Under the pieces are notes generated by a model. It was not told the origin of the DNA. It was given only the letters and a program-made list of their open reading frames with translations, and did not search any database. A DNA stretch of 64,000 bases, taken from the NCBI GenBank assembly GCA_956465555.1, contig OY101126.1:1158501-1222500 (forward strand), given 5' to 3'. This document shows positions 53,531 through 64,000 of the stretch, piece by piece. Both the position numbers and the translations under genes were made by a program. The first letter of the stretch is position 1, and every line of letters begins with the position of its first letter. The DNA is from Nitzschia sp. pyKryTriq1 (lineage: Eukaryota; Bacillariophyta; Bacillariophyceae; Bacillariales; Bacillariaceae).

Positions 53531-56500
53531 TTACTCTTCCTTGTGTTCCGCCTTCTTTTTCTGGTAATCTCCAATACTAATGAGACCTCCCACGAATTCG
53601 TCTTCCATCAGGCTGCCTGTCAAACTCTCCAGAGTCATGGACGGATCAATTCGATCCAAATCGTCTACTCCCACCAAAGTGCCATCCTCTTCCACTATCT
53701 TGTTGGCTAAAGCCGCAATGCCTTTGGGCAAGCTTTTCAAACGTTTGGCTCGAATGCGAGTAGCAAAAGCTTGGGAAGACGCATGGTCATGTTGTTGGGC
53801 AGATTCCATTACGTTGCGCTGAAAGAGCTTGGTAGCGCGTTGGTTTAAACGAGCAAGGCCTTCCAAGTTAAAGACCATGGCTTCCAATTCCGCCAAAGAG
53901 TGGTAGAGAGGAGCATACAAAGGATTGATTTCCATTCCTTCCTCCAAGACTTCGCGAGCGTCATTGAATTGGCCTTTCTGGACCAAATATTCACCCAGTC
54001 GCCGATACAGCTCGGCGTCATTCGGGGCGCATTCAATCCCCCGCCGTAGATACAGACTGACCAACCCACCATTGCCCTGAGCCTCTTCGATTTGAGCTGC
54101 AATCAGCCATCCTGATCCATTGTTCTTGTTGCGAGTGAGTGCTTCCGTTATTAACTTTTTAGCATCCATATAGTTGCCCTCTCTAAGTTCCAACAGGGCC
54201 CATCCTTGATAGAGAGGAACATGATTCGGAGCTTTCTGGAGACCAGCCGCGTACAAGACGCGAGCGTTATGAATGTTGTCCTTTTTGATTTCCAACGAAG
54301 CATATCCGTGCCAGAGGGCACCATAGGTGGGAGCATTACGGATGCCCCCTTGAAATAATGTGGATGCTGTTTCAAAGTTGCCAGCTTTGGTTTCCATGAC
54401 TCCCCAGGCTTGCCACCCTTGGGCGTGTTTTCTGTCACTCATGACAGATCGTTCAAACAATCCTCGCGCGGCATCCTCTTTACCCAATTTCATCTCACTC
54501 AAAGCAGCACCAAGCAATAGTCGCGAAGAATTCCCACACCGTTGGATTCCATCCTGAAAGACTTCCAGAGCAATCGCGGGACGATTGCTATTCAGTTCCA
54601 GCATACCCAAAGTGTGTGATAGAAATTTGGCGCGCTCTCGATACGTAGAGTCAGACCCCATTTCTTTAGCACGCACCTGCTCTAACCCCTCTTCCAGTAT
54701 GGAGCGGGCCGTATCCACATTGCCCAGGGATAATTCAAATTTTCCATAGCCATGATACAGAGACGCCGTATCGGAACAATTTGCCAGGACTCCCCTCTGA
54801 AAGACAGCGCGGGCAGCGGCAATATTCCCGCTCTGGAATTCAGCATTACCGTAAGCATTGTAGGCGGGTCCGTGGCGAGGATCCAGCAACAGTGCCTCTT
54901 CGAACAATCCTCGGACATGCGCAAAATCAACCGGGCGTTGATGCCGAAATTCTAGCATGGCATAGGCCACCAAGGTTGCCGCGCAAGGTTCCAATCGAAG
55001 ACTTTCACTGTACAATCGCCGGGCAGCCGTATAGTTGCCTACTCGTTCTTCCACCTTGCCTGCCGCTTGAAAGAGCTGTTGCGGAAGAGAAAAATACGAC
55101 ACGATACAACACAACACAACAAAAGAAATGAGAATTGATCAAGCGCAGTGGTAATTGCAACTGTGCTACGTTTTCCTACGTACCGCGTGATCGAGAGGAT
55201 ACATTTGCATGCCTCGCTGGAGAACTTGACGAGCATTTCGAAACCGTTTCGCTTTGACTTCAATCTGGGCCAATGCATTGAACACACGACCATCGGTGGG
55301 GTCCGAGGGAATTTGATCATTTGTCTCGATTTCCTTGCAAGCGTCTGCCAACCGCTTAGCCGTTACTCGGTTGCCTTGGGGCGAGTCTTTCTGCATACGA
55401 CCTTCCAAACGCGCCAGGGCGACATTGGCCAGACTGGATCCTGGACTGAGTTTCAGGGCTAAATTTAACAGCTTCTTGGCTCGTTCCAAATCCTGAAAGT
55501 ATCGTTCTTCCAGCCAGGCCGATGCCAGATAGACTTCAATTCGATCCTTTTCTTTGGTTAACTTGTCCACGTGCCGTGCATACAATTCCCTAGCCTCTTT
55601 TGGCTTGTTCTGGCTAATCAAGAGTTCCCCCAAGGAGCACACCAGTGCCGCGGTCGAATGATTGGTCTCCAAAGCGGCACTGAATAGTTCGGTAGCCCGC
55701 GAGACTCCACCATGTCGCTTGTGATACAATCCAAACGCATGACAAACGTAGGGATTCTGTGGATCCAGTGCCAGAGCTTCCTCAAACAATTCTCGGGCTC
55801 TCTCATAATGACCTCTGGAATCCTCGTAGACAGCCCAGGCCTGCCATAAATGGACCGACTCTGGACAGTTAGTAGTACCCAATGCAAACGCTAGCTGCGC
55901 TCGCGTCTGTTGGTCCGCGTCGAGTGATGATGTTGTTGTTGCGGCTTCTGTCGTTGCTGCTGCCGCTGATGATGATGATGATGTGGTTGTTGCGGGCGCC
56001 AAATTCTTGTTTGTGGACTCTCTTCGAGCCTCGAGTCGGGCGAGGGCTAGATGACTGTGAGCATCCTTGGGTGCCTTTTCTAATATTTGAGAATACACAG
56101 CCGATGCGTCACTCCACAATCCTTGTCGTTCCATTTTCTTGGCATCTTGGAACATGGATTTGATGCCGCCATGGCTATTCTTTTTGTAGTAGCGTTGCTG
56201 TTTTCGTCGAGTATTATCACTGCTGCTTGTTTTGGAGCCAGAAATCGACGAGCTATCGCCTTGACGTCGACGATGATGTTCGTCCGAGGGATTGCTCTTG
56301 CCCTTGCCCTTGCCGTTTTCGTTTTTGTTGTCGGAGGCGGATGGAATGGTCGATGATGTTTGGGGAGAAGTAGAAACAAACAGGGGAGTTGTGGCTGAAG
56401 AACGCTGTTTGCGTTGCGGAAAGAACTGGCGAACTGATGGTAACGTGGACGATGGAGTGGGCGGCGAAATGGAATTCCGAGGCCGAGACATTAAGTTCCA

Positions 56501-56602
56501 GCCACTGGCTCCGTCATACGCCACGAAAAGAAGGACCGACATGAAAGCAACAGTCGCATCTCGTTTCCGCCGCCGCTCTCGAAAGTATAATCGCCCTGTC
56601 AT
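53531..56602 (-). CDS. Plastid HAT/TPR-repeat protein, HCF107/MBB1-like (two exons)
   Basis: Exon 1 56602-55184, intron 55183-55076 (108 nt, GTACGT...CAG), exon 2 55075-53531; 987 residues. The ATG at 56602 gives MTGRLYFRERRRKR and a hydrophobic stretch (VAFMSVLLFVAYDGASGW), a signal peptide with ASAF variant. After a disordered Ser/Thr region about 16-18 helical repeats run from residue 150 to near 880. Many are half-a-TPR type with W-x-A-W/Y and R-x-L-[FY] pattern: LWQAWAVYEDSRGHYERARE, FQAAGKVEERVGNYTAARRL, LWHGYASLEIKKDNIHNARV. This is the layout of HCF107 and MBB1, which bind and stabilise plastid psbH/psbB mRNA ends. The C-terminus is a charged tail. RNA targets here are inferred. Confidence 0.9.
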
Positions 56603-57150
56603 GATTGATGACGATTTTCTGATGATGAAGAGGATTGATTCAGCCACGCGAAGGATGACAATGACTTTGTTCTTCGTCGTCCATGCAAGGTACAAGTAGC
56701 CTTTCTAAAAGCAAGCAACTCTAAAGTAACCAGCAAACATTCCTTCCACGCATCGCTATCGTCTCTACCTTTACCCTCGTGATAGCGAAAACAAAAACGT
56801 CACACAACAAAGCCCACATCACTAACTGCACTCTTCTGCACCACTCTCCCAACCACACGCACAAACAACAAGAATTATTGGGTGGCGCCCGTTCTGCTTG
56901 CGCTCTGGAGGAGCGGCATCCTCGCTCACATCCTTCAGCCACTACTACAGTAATTGAGTACCAGGAATCAATCTGGCCAATCAAAATGGAGGAGGGACGA
57001 ACCACCACAACTCCCGGAACATGGACAGACACCAACATCATTGTGGACTGACGACTCTTTCGACTGGAAATCGAAGAGGCGATGAGAGCGGATGGGCATG
57101 AGGAGTAAAGTACAGCGGGACAAGGATCGCTAAAAACAGTTCTTATATAT

Positions 57151-58390
57151 GCCTTGTCCCGGCGTTGTCCCGCCCCTCGCGATTTTTTGAGAGGCCATTT
57201 GACACGTCAACACGGCCTTTTGCGGACCCTTGTCCCGCCCTTGACCCCACAGTTCCTGTTGTCCCGCCCTTCTTCCGCCCAAATAGCCTCTATAGGCCGT
57301 ACATTTTCCCTTGTCCCGCCCCTTGTCCCGCCGCTGTCCCGCCCTTCTTTCCCCTTTTATAACGGTTCTGTACTGTTATCCCGCCCCTGTCCCGCCCCCC
57401 GTCCCGCCCTTGTCCCGCCCCCCGTCCCGCCCTTGTCCCGCCCCTCTTGGGTCGAACGAGTCCTACAACGACGAACTATTATTAGTGGTACCAGTAATAT
57501 AGCAACATTCATTCGTATACTAGTATAGATTTCTACAACCCTTCCCCGCTCTCATCCCCCGGCCTAATATATTACTTGCCCGCCCAGCAGGCTGCACACC
57601 ACTTTACCAGAAGACAACCACCACAATAGTGGAATGGCGTCTCCTTTGTGGGTCTTTTTTTGATCCCACAAATACAACAAGTCTTGTATTCGTTCTCGGA
57701 CATACCTCTCTTGACTAAATCCCTTCTCGATGGTTCGTTCACCTTGGTTCCAGATATGCAAACTTCGTGTTACCCGCAGCGGTGACGACGTTGGGGCGTA
57801 CTTGCACACACGGTCAGGAAATAGGTTGATTGTATTAGTATAGTTTGTTATTGTTGTTGGTTGTGAAAATATAATATCCAGGAGCGCTGTAGGATTCAAC
57901 ACAATTCCCAACGTAGGGTAAATTTTGCAGAATTTACCCTACGTTGGGAATTGGGGGGGGCGCCAAAGATTGAGAGCGCGCTGCGTTCCCGTACGGGAAT
58001 ACAGTAGGATTGTACATTGTTCTGTCCTCTAAGAGACATCATCACTTACAGTTAAAAATAGGGTTATATTTGATAAGCCCTGAGGAACAAAATTTTGGAT
58101 AACGGTAATTTGCGGGAATGGGCGGAATAAGGGCGGGACAACAGGTTGTTTGTACCGCCCAATTTCCGCCCCGGGAAGCGGGAGGCCTTTTGTTTCCAAA
58201 AAAGGTACTGAAATAGATCTCAAAAAAGAAGGGCGGAATAGGGGCGGGACGAGGGCGGGACAAGGGCGGGACAACGGGTGACACGTCATGTACGACATGG
58301 AAAAATATCAAAACGTCAGCACTGTCCCGCCGGCGGGACAAGGGCGGGACGGGGGGCGGGACAACGCTGCCTTGTCCCGCCCTTATTCCG
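57151..58390. mobile_element. Possible foldback element with TTGTCCCGCCC arms in opposite orientation
   Basis: Left arm 57151-57447 has at least ten units of (C)TTGTCCCGCCC(C) on the plus strand. Right arm about 58112-58390 has mainly GGGCGGGACAA, the reverse complement. Spacer of about 660 bp holds a 23-bp perfect hairpin. Inverted minisatellite arms are the hallmark of foldback-type elements, but no transposase or target-site duplication was identified. Confidence 0.5.
57902..57953. repeat. Perfect 23-bp hairpin with 6-nt loop
   Basis: Left arm 57902-57924 and right arm 57931-57953 are exact reverse complements, with loop TTGCAG. The stem includes CCCAACGTAGGGTAAATT. It is followed by a G-run (57953-57960). 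Confidence 0.95.
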
Positions 58391-58636
58391 TAACCTTCCC
58401 GCTGTGTAACTGTAGGCTGGTACGAGTAGCGAGTAGCGAGGGATGATTGGATCCTCTCCTCTCTTGTTGTGTTGCTGTGCTTTGTGGGGAGGAGCGGGGG
58501 CGTCGCTGTTGTTGCATGGTATGCATGGGGGGATTATCGACACAACTACCTGGTACCTGGTACTCTACTTGATGATCCAATCCGACCCACTGTACAGTAG
58601 TAGGACCTACGACACAGTATTAGTAGAGTAGCCGAT

Positions 58637-58668
<32 letters not shown>

Positions 58669-58800
58669 ATCGATCCATCTGCAGAATCCAAACGCCATAA
58701 CCGGTAGTGTATCATAAGTGTATTCTATTGTGTGCACAAAAACGCAGTACGAGTGCAGCACATACAGTACATCAGTCAGGGCCAGTACACTACCGGTATT

Positions 58801-61800
58801 ATGTTACGAGTCACTCCCATTTACGGCAGTCAATGGCACTCGACCGGCGCAGCCATGAGAGGATCTTGTACGCTCGTCGAGTTCTCCCATGTCAAGGTCT
58901 TGGTGAATGTGGGCATGCCGGATACAACCAGTCATACTGCGAATACCGCTACTGCTACTACTACCAGTGCTACTGCTACTCCTACTCCTGCAAATCCTGC
59001 TACTACTAATCTGCTCCCCCCACTCCCACCGCACGATTGTCTCGTGTTGAGCGATTCGACGCTTGCCAGTTTAGGTGCTTTGCCGCTGTATTGTCAAGCC
59101 CATCCGGACACACCGATCTACGCTACCTTTCCGACCGTCAAAATGGGTCAAATGACATTGTGGGATTATCACGCCCATTTGAGTTTGGATGGAGGTCGGC
59201 CTCCCTTTACGCTCGAACAAATGGACGCGGCCATTGCCCGCCTCCAAACCATCAAGTATTCGCAAGCTATCAACATCAACAATATGGTAGTATCCACAGC
59301 GTCAAAGAATATAGTACCGGTAGCTGATGGCGGTATTTCCATTACGGCCCACCGTGCGGGACATGTGGTGGGAGGTGCCTTTTGGGTGTTGCAACGCATC
59401 CAGGATGAAACGGTCGTGGTCATCACGTCCACGTATTCGATTGCCAAGGAAAAGCATTTGGATTCCTCGACATTGCTTCAATATGGAGCAACGCCCGATG
59501 TGTTGGTGACGCGACCGGGAGGACCGGCCTTGCCTCTGGTGCAAGAATTGTTGGCACAGGACAGTAGCAGTAATTGGAAATTGCCCGTCCTGACCAGTCA
59601 AGCCCAAAAGCAATTGACGGAAAGTATCATGAGCGTACTGAGACGCGACGGGAATGTCTTGCTTCCTTCCGATGCCGCCGGCCGAGTCCTCGAACTCATC
59701 CTACTCTTGGATCAACATTGGGAAAAACAAAGACTTGGTGGGACGTACAATTTAGTGTGGTTGGGGCCCATGGTGGGAAATACCTTGGATTTTGCACGGT
59801 CCCAATTGGAATGGATGAATGGTGTCTTGGGGAATCAATTTCAAAAACAACAGGGATTGCATCCCTATGCCTTGAAACGAGTACAATTGTGTGCCAGCGT
59901 GTCGGAACTCGAAACCTTTTTGGTCAATAATGCCAATCCCACCTGCGTGGTCGCCAATGGTATGACTTTGGATCATGGACCGGCCCGGGATTTGTTATTG
60001 AAATGGGCGGACAATGACAATAATGCCATTTTCTTCACCGATACCTCTCAATGTTGGGAACGAGATCCCGCAGATGGAGGAGTAGGAGGAAGCAGTGATG
60101 CCACTACTGCTATGATTGGTACCAACAACAACACCGGCGGTACTACCACCACTAATATGGACATGGCACCCTCGTCGTCATCGTCGCTCCATCATCCAGC
60201 CGTTCCATCGCCGGCAGCCGTATTGCCGAATATCACTACCACTAGTGCTGCTGCTCAACCACCACCGCCAGGAGTAGTCACTGCAGCCGATGCCGTTGCG
60301 GCGGCAGAAGAAACGGAAGAAGCCGGGGAAGAGGATGATACGGCCAATCGTGGCCGTCTTATTCCCAAAGCCAATGCCTCCAAATTTACAGCCGCGTATC
60401 AGTTGCTTCACTATTGGTGTCAAGCCAAATTGCAAGGACGTGAAATGGACGACAGTATTGACGTGGATGTTTTGGTACCCCGTCGAGCACCCTTGACGGG
60501 GATCGAATTGGCACAATTTCTGGAACTGGAAGAACAAGCCCGTTTGTCCAAACGAAAACAAGAAGAACAAGCCGCCATGTTGCGGCAAGTCGAATTGGCC
60601 AAGGGTCGATTGAGACTGGGGGAACAAGAAAAAGAAGAACAACACCGGCGGCAACAAGTCGTTCAGAATCCCAATCTCAAATTCTTGAGACCCAAAAAGA
60701 AGAGTCGATTTGATTCCAGTTTGTTTCTCAAATTCTCCAAGCCACTTCATTTGACATTTGTAGTCAAGGAAGATGCTGTGGGAATTGGACAAACGGATGC
60801 GGCTTTGACAATGGGAGAAATGACCTCGAATGAAAATATCACGGAAGATGATTATGGCATTGCCGTCCAACCCGATCATTTTGTGGATATTGTCACGGGA
60901 GTCGATCCTAGTAAATTTGCTGGAGGATCGGGACGGATTGGAGAAGAAGTCTTGAGGAGAGGATTCGGATTTGGAACGGTGGATGGGAACAAGGAGAACT
61001 CGAAAAGCAAACGAGGAGATAATGCGACCGGCGAAGAGGGCGAAGACGAGTTGGATGAGCGAGGATTGGAAGCTATGGATTTGTCGGAAGGAAGGGGGAT
61101 TATTCGGGGACGCCAGGGTCGTCCTCCGACCAAAGTCACCACAGAAACCCGGCGAATCCAAGTATTTTGTGAAATTGACTACATTCCATTGGAAGGACGC
61201 GTGGATTCGCGGGCGGCCCGACAATCTGTACGAGCCTTGCAGCCGCGGCAAGTAGTTGTTTTAGGTGGTACTCAACCCATATCAGCCACAACGACATCCA
61301 AGAATGACAAACAAAAGAATAGCGCCATCGAAATGACAACAGATGAAGTCCGTATCCTGGCAGAGGCGGCCGAGTCCTTTTCCAGCACAGCTAAGAAGGT
61401 ATTTTGTCCTTCCGACACTGAAACCGTCGAATTGAAGGTAGGACATGCCGCCTATTCGGTTCGTTTGATTGCGACGCCTTATCGTCCCAAGGATGAACGA
61501 GACCAAGAAGGAGAGCCACCAATTGCAGTCGAATTACACGAGGCCAAGCTCGGAGCTTGTACCGTGAGCTTCTTGGACCACGTTGCCACGGGACAACGCG
61601 TGGCTCTGGACGGTTCTATTGTACTAGCACCACGTGCCAAGGCGTCCAACCAATTGTCCATCTACTTGAGTGATGGAGAAGTCCTCTTGACGGATCTACG
61701 GACGGAATTGATTGCTCAAGGCATGAAAGCAGAATACAGTACACATTCCGGGTATGCAAGACTAGTGGTAAACGGCAAAGTGGTGGTAAAGAAGGACAAG

Positions 61801-61890
61801 GACTCGGGGAGGGTCAATGTCGAAGGACCTCTTTGCGAAGACTTTTTCACAGTACGATCGATTGTGTGCGGCCAATTTGTGACTCTTTAA
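58801..61890 (+). CDS. CPSF2: Cleavage and polyadenylation specificity factor subunit 2 (CPSF100/Cft2-like)
   Basis: 1029 residues from the ATG at 58801 (MLRVTPIYGSQWHSTG); an upstream TTG/GTG-opened extension is ignored. CPSF2 is the inactive metallo-beta-lactamase/beta-CASP partner of CPSF73 in mRNA 3'-end cutting. Core: VEFSHVKVLVNVGM, HDCLVLSDSTLASLGALPLY where CPSF73 has HxHxDH (so metal ligands are absent as in the family), ITAHRAGHVVGGAFWVLQ, VLELILLLDQHW, and the family's C-terminal YIPLEGRVDSRAARQSV and QPRQVVVLGG. The end LTDLRTELIAQGMKAEY...LCEDFFTVRSIV matches CPSF100 C-termini. Low-complexity inserts occur near 63-90 and 470-535, and a charged helix near 590-640. Single exon. Confidence 0.9.
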   Translation: MLRVTPIYGSQWHSTGAAMRGSCTLVEFSHVKVLVNVGMPDTTSHTANTATATTTSATATPTPANPATTNLLPPLPPHDCLVLSDSTLASLGALPLYCQAHPDTPIYATFPTVKMGQMTLWDYHAHLSLDGGRPPFTLEQMDAAIARLQTIKYSQAININNMVVSTASKNIVPVADGGISITAHRAGHVVGGAFWVLQRIQDETVVVITSTYSIAKEKHLDSSTLLQYGATPDVLVTRPGGPALPLVQELLAQDSSSNWKLPVLTSQAQKQLTESIMSVLRRDGNVLLPSDAAGRVLELILLLDQHWEKQRLGGTYNLVWLGPMVGNTLDFARSQLEWMNGVLGNQFQKQQGLHPYALKRVQLCASVSELETFLVNNANPTCVVANGMTLDHGPARDLLLKWADNDNNAIFFTDTSQCWERDPADGGVGGSSDATTAMIGTNNNTGGTTTTNMDMAPSSSSSLHHPAVPSPAAVLPNITTTSAAAQPPPPGVVTAADAVAAAEETEEAGEEDDTANRGRLIPKANASKFTAAYQLLHYWCQAKLQGREMDDSIDVDVLVPRRAPLTGIELAQFLELEEQARLSKRKQEEQAAMLRQVELAKGRLRLGEQEKEEQHRRQQVVQNPNLKFLRPKKKSRFDSSLFLKFSKPLHLTFVVKEDAVGIGQTDAALTMGEMTSNENITEDDYGIAVQPDHFVDIVTGVDPSKFAGGSGRIGEEVLRRGFGFGTVDGNKENSKSKRGDNATGEEGEDELDERGLEAMDLSEGRGIIRGRQGRPPTKVTTETRRIQVFCEIDYIPLEGRVDSRAARQSVRALQPRQVVVLGGTQPISATTTSKNDKQKNSAIEMTTDEVRILAEAAESFSSTAKKVFCPSDTETVELKVGHAAYSVRLIATPYRPKDERDQEGEPPIAVELHEAKLGACTVSFLDHVATGQRVALDGSIVLAPRAKASNQLSIYLSDGEVLLTDLRTELIAQGMKAEYSTHSGYARLVVNGKVVVKKDKDSGRVNVEGPLCEDFFTVRSIVCGQFVTL

Positions 61891-62028
61891 GTCTACTAGA
61901 ACAACAGTAAAACAATGTTAGCGCGTGGACACTCTAGTAGAGTGCTAGTAGACTAGTAGAGCTTCGCGAGACTCAGGAATAGTCGCAGATCGATAGATAT
62001 CTCTTTACAAAGTGTTTACGCCATTTTC

Positions 62029-64000
62029 TCAAGAATATTGGCTACCCATGGTATACGGGTCACTCCGCTCACTCAGATCAAAACTTTGGAAATCCAATGA
62101 CGTTCCCGATTGATTGAGCTGGTGCATGGTCAAGGATTGTCGTCGGCTCATTCCAGTAAACATGGATCCTCGTCGTTGGGGCAAGGCTGGCAGGGCATCC
62201 GAAGCACCATGTGCACTAGATGCCATGGCTCCCGGAGCACTTTTGCGCCCACGACGAGGAGCACGGCGAGGTTGACGTGGCTGTGGTTGAAAGTCTTCTC
62301 TCGAGCTCGTGTCATCGTCAGACATGGGATGCAATGGTACCGTCAGCTGGTGCTGGCGTGGTGGCTGCATCATTCGATCGGAGGCATTGGATATACTTGG
62401 TTCGACGGCGGCTTCATGTTCCCATCGGCCACGTCCATTCGGGGGAGCAGCCGCAGTCGTCGACATCTGCATTGGCGGTGGAGCTGAGGCTGCACCTACA
62501 AGTGGGACCACTTGTGTAGGCGGCTCTTCTTCCGGTCGTCGTGGTATTCCCCACATATCAAACATTCCCGGACTGTCCCCATTGGAGGTAGTACCGGCTT
62601 TTCCTTCGGGGACCTCTTCAATGATATCGTTCAATCTCGTTCCAGGCATATGGTTTCTAGAATCTAAATTGTGAGTTTGTAAGAGATCCCCCAAGTCCTT
62701 CAGTACAGACTCCAATGCCGCGACAAATCGACTAGTCTGTCGACGTTTACTCGTGGCACAGTAATGGAGAGAATGATCCTTGATGATGTATCCAATTCCA
62801 AATCCATCGGGAACGACTGGTGCTATTCCAAAGAGTCTCAAGGAGGGATTTCCACAATTGGCGGCCAACAAAATGCTGTGATTGAGCATGAGCCATGGTT
62901 CGGATTGGAAAAACTCGGGCGCCGGTAGCCCATTCCGTTCTGCCATGCATTTCAAAGCGTACAAATGTCGATCCACACCCCGACCGGCGGAACACTCCTT
63001 CACCAGCCATTGGTGCACCGAAATGGCCCGCTTCAAGATGGCCAGTTTGGACAAGGGCTGGGCTTTGGCGTCAAAGAAAATTTCGCACAAATTCTTGGCG
63101 GGCAGAGTGGCCGATCGCATGGCTTCACTGCGTCCATGATAAAACATTTTAGTCAGGACGGGTTCGTACACGCACACCATTTTCCCATACAGTTTGTAAT
63201 ACGCCAGCATGATACTCATTTGGATCAACGAATCGGGGCTGAGATTGTTGGCAACAATAAACTTTTTGCCGTAATCTCGAAACACCAACACTTTGGTATC
63301 ACTGGCCAGTATTTCATCCCCGAGGGCCGTTCCTGCATGATAAATCTTCCGGCGGACGCCATCGGGGATCTCAAAAGTGATTTTCTTGGGCAAGACATCG
63401 AGGTCAGGTCGGTCATTCGATTGAGAGCTGTCCATATTTAAATTTTTTCCGGCCCTTTCAATCGGGGCATCGACAATATTAGGGATCTTGCCGTGGGTGG
63501 GTAAGGTTTTGGTGATGGATTGCAGGAATCGCACCACAGTTTCGGCGTACATGTCCGAGACTATCCGCAACGCTGTATGGCTATCAATCGCCGAATTCTC
63601 AAAATTGACCCCGGCAGTCCCATCGCCACTGACGATAATTTGAAGTTTATCATACCATCGATTGCAACCACTTCCAAACGGTGTGGAAGTGGTGGTGGCA
63701 GCATTATTTTTAGTACCCCGTGCTGGTGATGGTGCTTGAGGAGGGTCAGAAATCTCGGAACCAGAAGAAGAAGAAGAGGAATCGGATGATGATGATTCTC
63801 CTTCGTCGCCGCCGTCGTGTGTGTAGCGATTGTATTCTTCATGATCGACATTCACAGTTCCATGAAGTATATTCGCTGCCTTTTCATTAATGGAGGAGGA
63901 GGCCGAAAGGGTGTCGGCGTCGTCCAAGACCAACACAAAGAGTGCGCTATCGACAATGGTCAAATATTGTGCATTTCGTTCGCCTTGCACAAGCTGCGTA
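62029..64000 (-). CDS. Choline/carnitine acyltransferase-like protein, partial, catalytic His replaced by Asn
   Basis: Open from the stop at 62029 to the right edge; the start lies outside. Numbering from codon 63990, NRWYDKLQIIVSGDGTAGVN and then FENSAID replace the usual FEHSxxDG: Asn 132 stands where the catalytic His normally is (codon AAT at 63597-63595), while Asp four residues later is kept. Other family marks: RDYGKKFIVANNLSPDSLIQ, AYYKLYGKMVCVYEP, GRGVDRHLYALK, DGFGIGYII and CATSKRRQTSRFVAALE, where the carnitine-site STS is ATS. A Ser/acidic low-complexity insert (about 50-105) interrupts the domain, and the last 200 residues are Pro/Gln-rich and disordered. Family members move acyl groups to carnitine in mitochondria or peroxisomes; this one may be inactive. 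Confidence 0.85.
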   Translation of the reverse strand, partial: TQLVQGERNAQYLTIVDSALFVLVLDDADTLSASSSINEKAANILHGTVNVDHEEYNRYTHDGGDEGESSSSDSSSSSSGSEISDPPQAPSPARGTKNNAATTTSTPFGSGCNRWYDKLQIIVSGDGTAGVNFENSAIDSHTALRIVSDMYAETVVRFLQSITKTLPTHGKIPNIVDAPIERAGKNLNMDSSQSNDRPDLDVLPKKITFEIPDGVRRKIYHAGTALGDEILASDTKVLVFRDYGKKFIVANNLSPDSLIQMSIMLAYYKLYGKMVCVYEPVLTKMFYHGRSEAMRSATLPAKNLCEIFFDAKAQPLSKLAILKRAISVHQWLVKECSAGRGVDRHLYALKCMAERNGLPAPEFFQSEPWLMLNHSILLAANCGNPSLRLFGIAPVVPDGFGIGYIIKDHSLHYCATSKRRQTSRFVAALESVLKDLGDLLQTHNLDSRNHMPGTRLNDIIEEVPEGKAGTTSNGDSPGMFDMWGIPRRPEEEPPTQVVPLVGAASAPPPMQMSTTAAAPPNGRGRWEHEAAVEPSISNASDRMMQPPRQHQLTVPLHPMSDDDTSSREDFQPQPRQPRRAPRRGRKSAPGAMASSAHGASDALPALPQRRGSMFTGMSRRQSLTMHQLNQSGTSLDFQSFDLSERSDPYTMGSQYS

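Larger units (their letters stand above)
56603..58800. other. Divergent intergenic region with foldback-like element
   Basis: 2.2 kb between divergent genes. It contains two GC-rich minisatellite arrays in opposite orientation and a long hairpin (separate entries), and an ATTG tetranucleotide run at about 58637-58672. No gene is supported; a frame at 57564-57911 on the minus strand lacks any ATG start. Confidence 0.6.

Noticed and set aside
57564-57911. 115-codon minus-strand frame inside the foldback-like element, a possible transposase
   Set aside because: It opens with TTG and has no ATG; sequence resembles no transposase I know.
60178-61251. 357-codon minus-strand frame
   Set aside because: It is antisense to CPSF2 and its composition mirrors that gene; no domain.

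Overview
This is a nuclear window from a diatom, most likely a pennate species; I cannot name the species. The evidence: short spliceosomal introns (71-136 nt, GT...AG, mostly GTAAGT donors); several predicted plastid proteins with a hydrophobic signal peptide ending in an ASAF-like motif (A-F or A-W), the bipartite targeting signal of secondary red plastids; a Ty1/copia integrase remnant resembling diatom copia elements; several protein types I associate with diatoms; and compact genes of mostly one to four exons on both strands. No rRNA, tRNA, CRISPR array or bacterial operon was seen. Where the longest open frame opened with TTG or GTG I moved the start to the first plausible ATG, and I joined exons where splice sites restored the frame and the conserved domain.

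Left third (1-20 kb): a gene cut by the left edge; a plastid VIPP1/IM30; a leucine-rich-repeat protein; a two-U-box membrane protein; a basic P/G/Y-rich protein with a threefold KN-x3-R-x-R motif; two uncharacterised genes; a plastid membrane protein; and a 941-residue receptor in which a glycine-betaine-type periplasmic binding domain is joined to a class C seven-helix GPCR core.

Middle (20-45 kb): a PC-esterase/TBL-like type II membrane protein; a protein with three long basic repeats; a three-exon HECT ubiquitin ligase whose catalytic Cys lies on a 115-nt last exon; a plastid methyltransferase; a small diatom-type protein; a two-exon cyclic-nucleotide-dependent kinase with three CNB domains; a plastid Rossmann protein; a MYND protein; a three-exon Cys/His-rich protein; and an ankyrin/coiled-coil protein.

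Right third (45-64 kb): ARPC4 of the Arp2/3 complex; a hybrid histidine kinase with an ethylene-receptor-like copper-site domain; a copia remnant beside a C-rich repeat; an ankyrin/EF-hand/nucleotide-monophosphate-kinase fusion; an HCF107/MBB1-like HAT-repeat protein; a 1.2 kb element with GC-rich minisatellite arms in opposite orientation; CPSF2; and a carnitine acyltransferase-like gene running off the right edge with Asn in place of the catalytic His.

The genes do not form one pathway. Two themes recur: plastid biogenesis and RNA maturation (VIPP1, the HAT-repeat protein, three more plastid-targeted proteins) and signalling (GPCR-like receptor, cNMP kinase, ethylene-receptor-like kinase, Ca2+/ankyrin kinase fusion). 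Intergenic DNA is unusually rich in GTAC-containing palindromic words and holds several recent tandem or inverted repeats.
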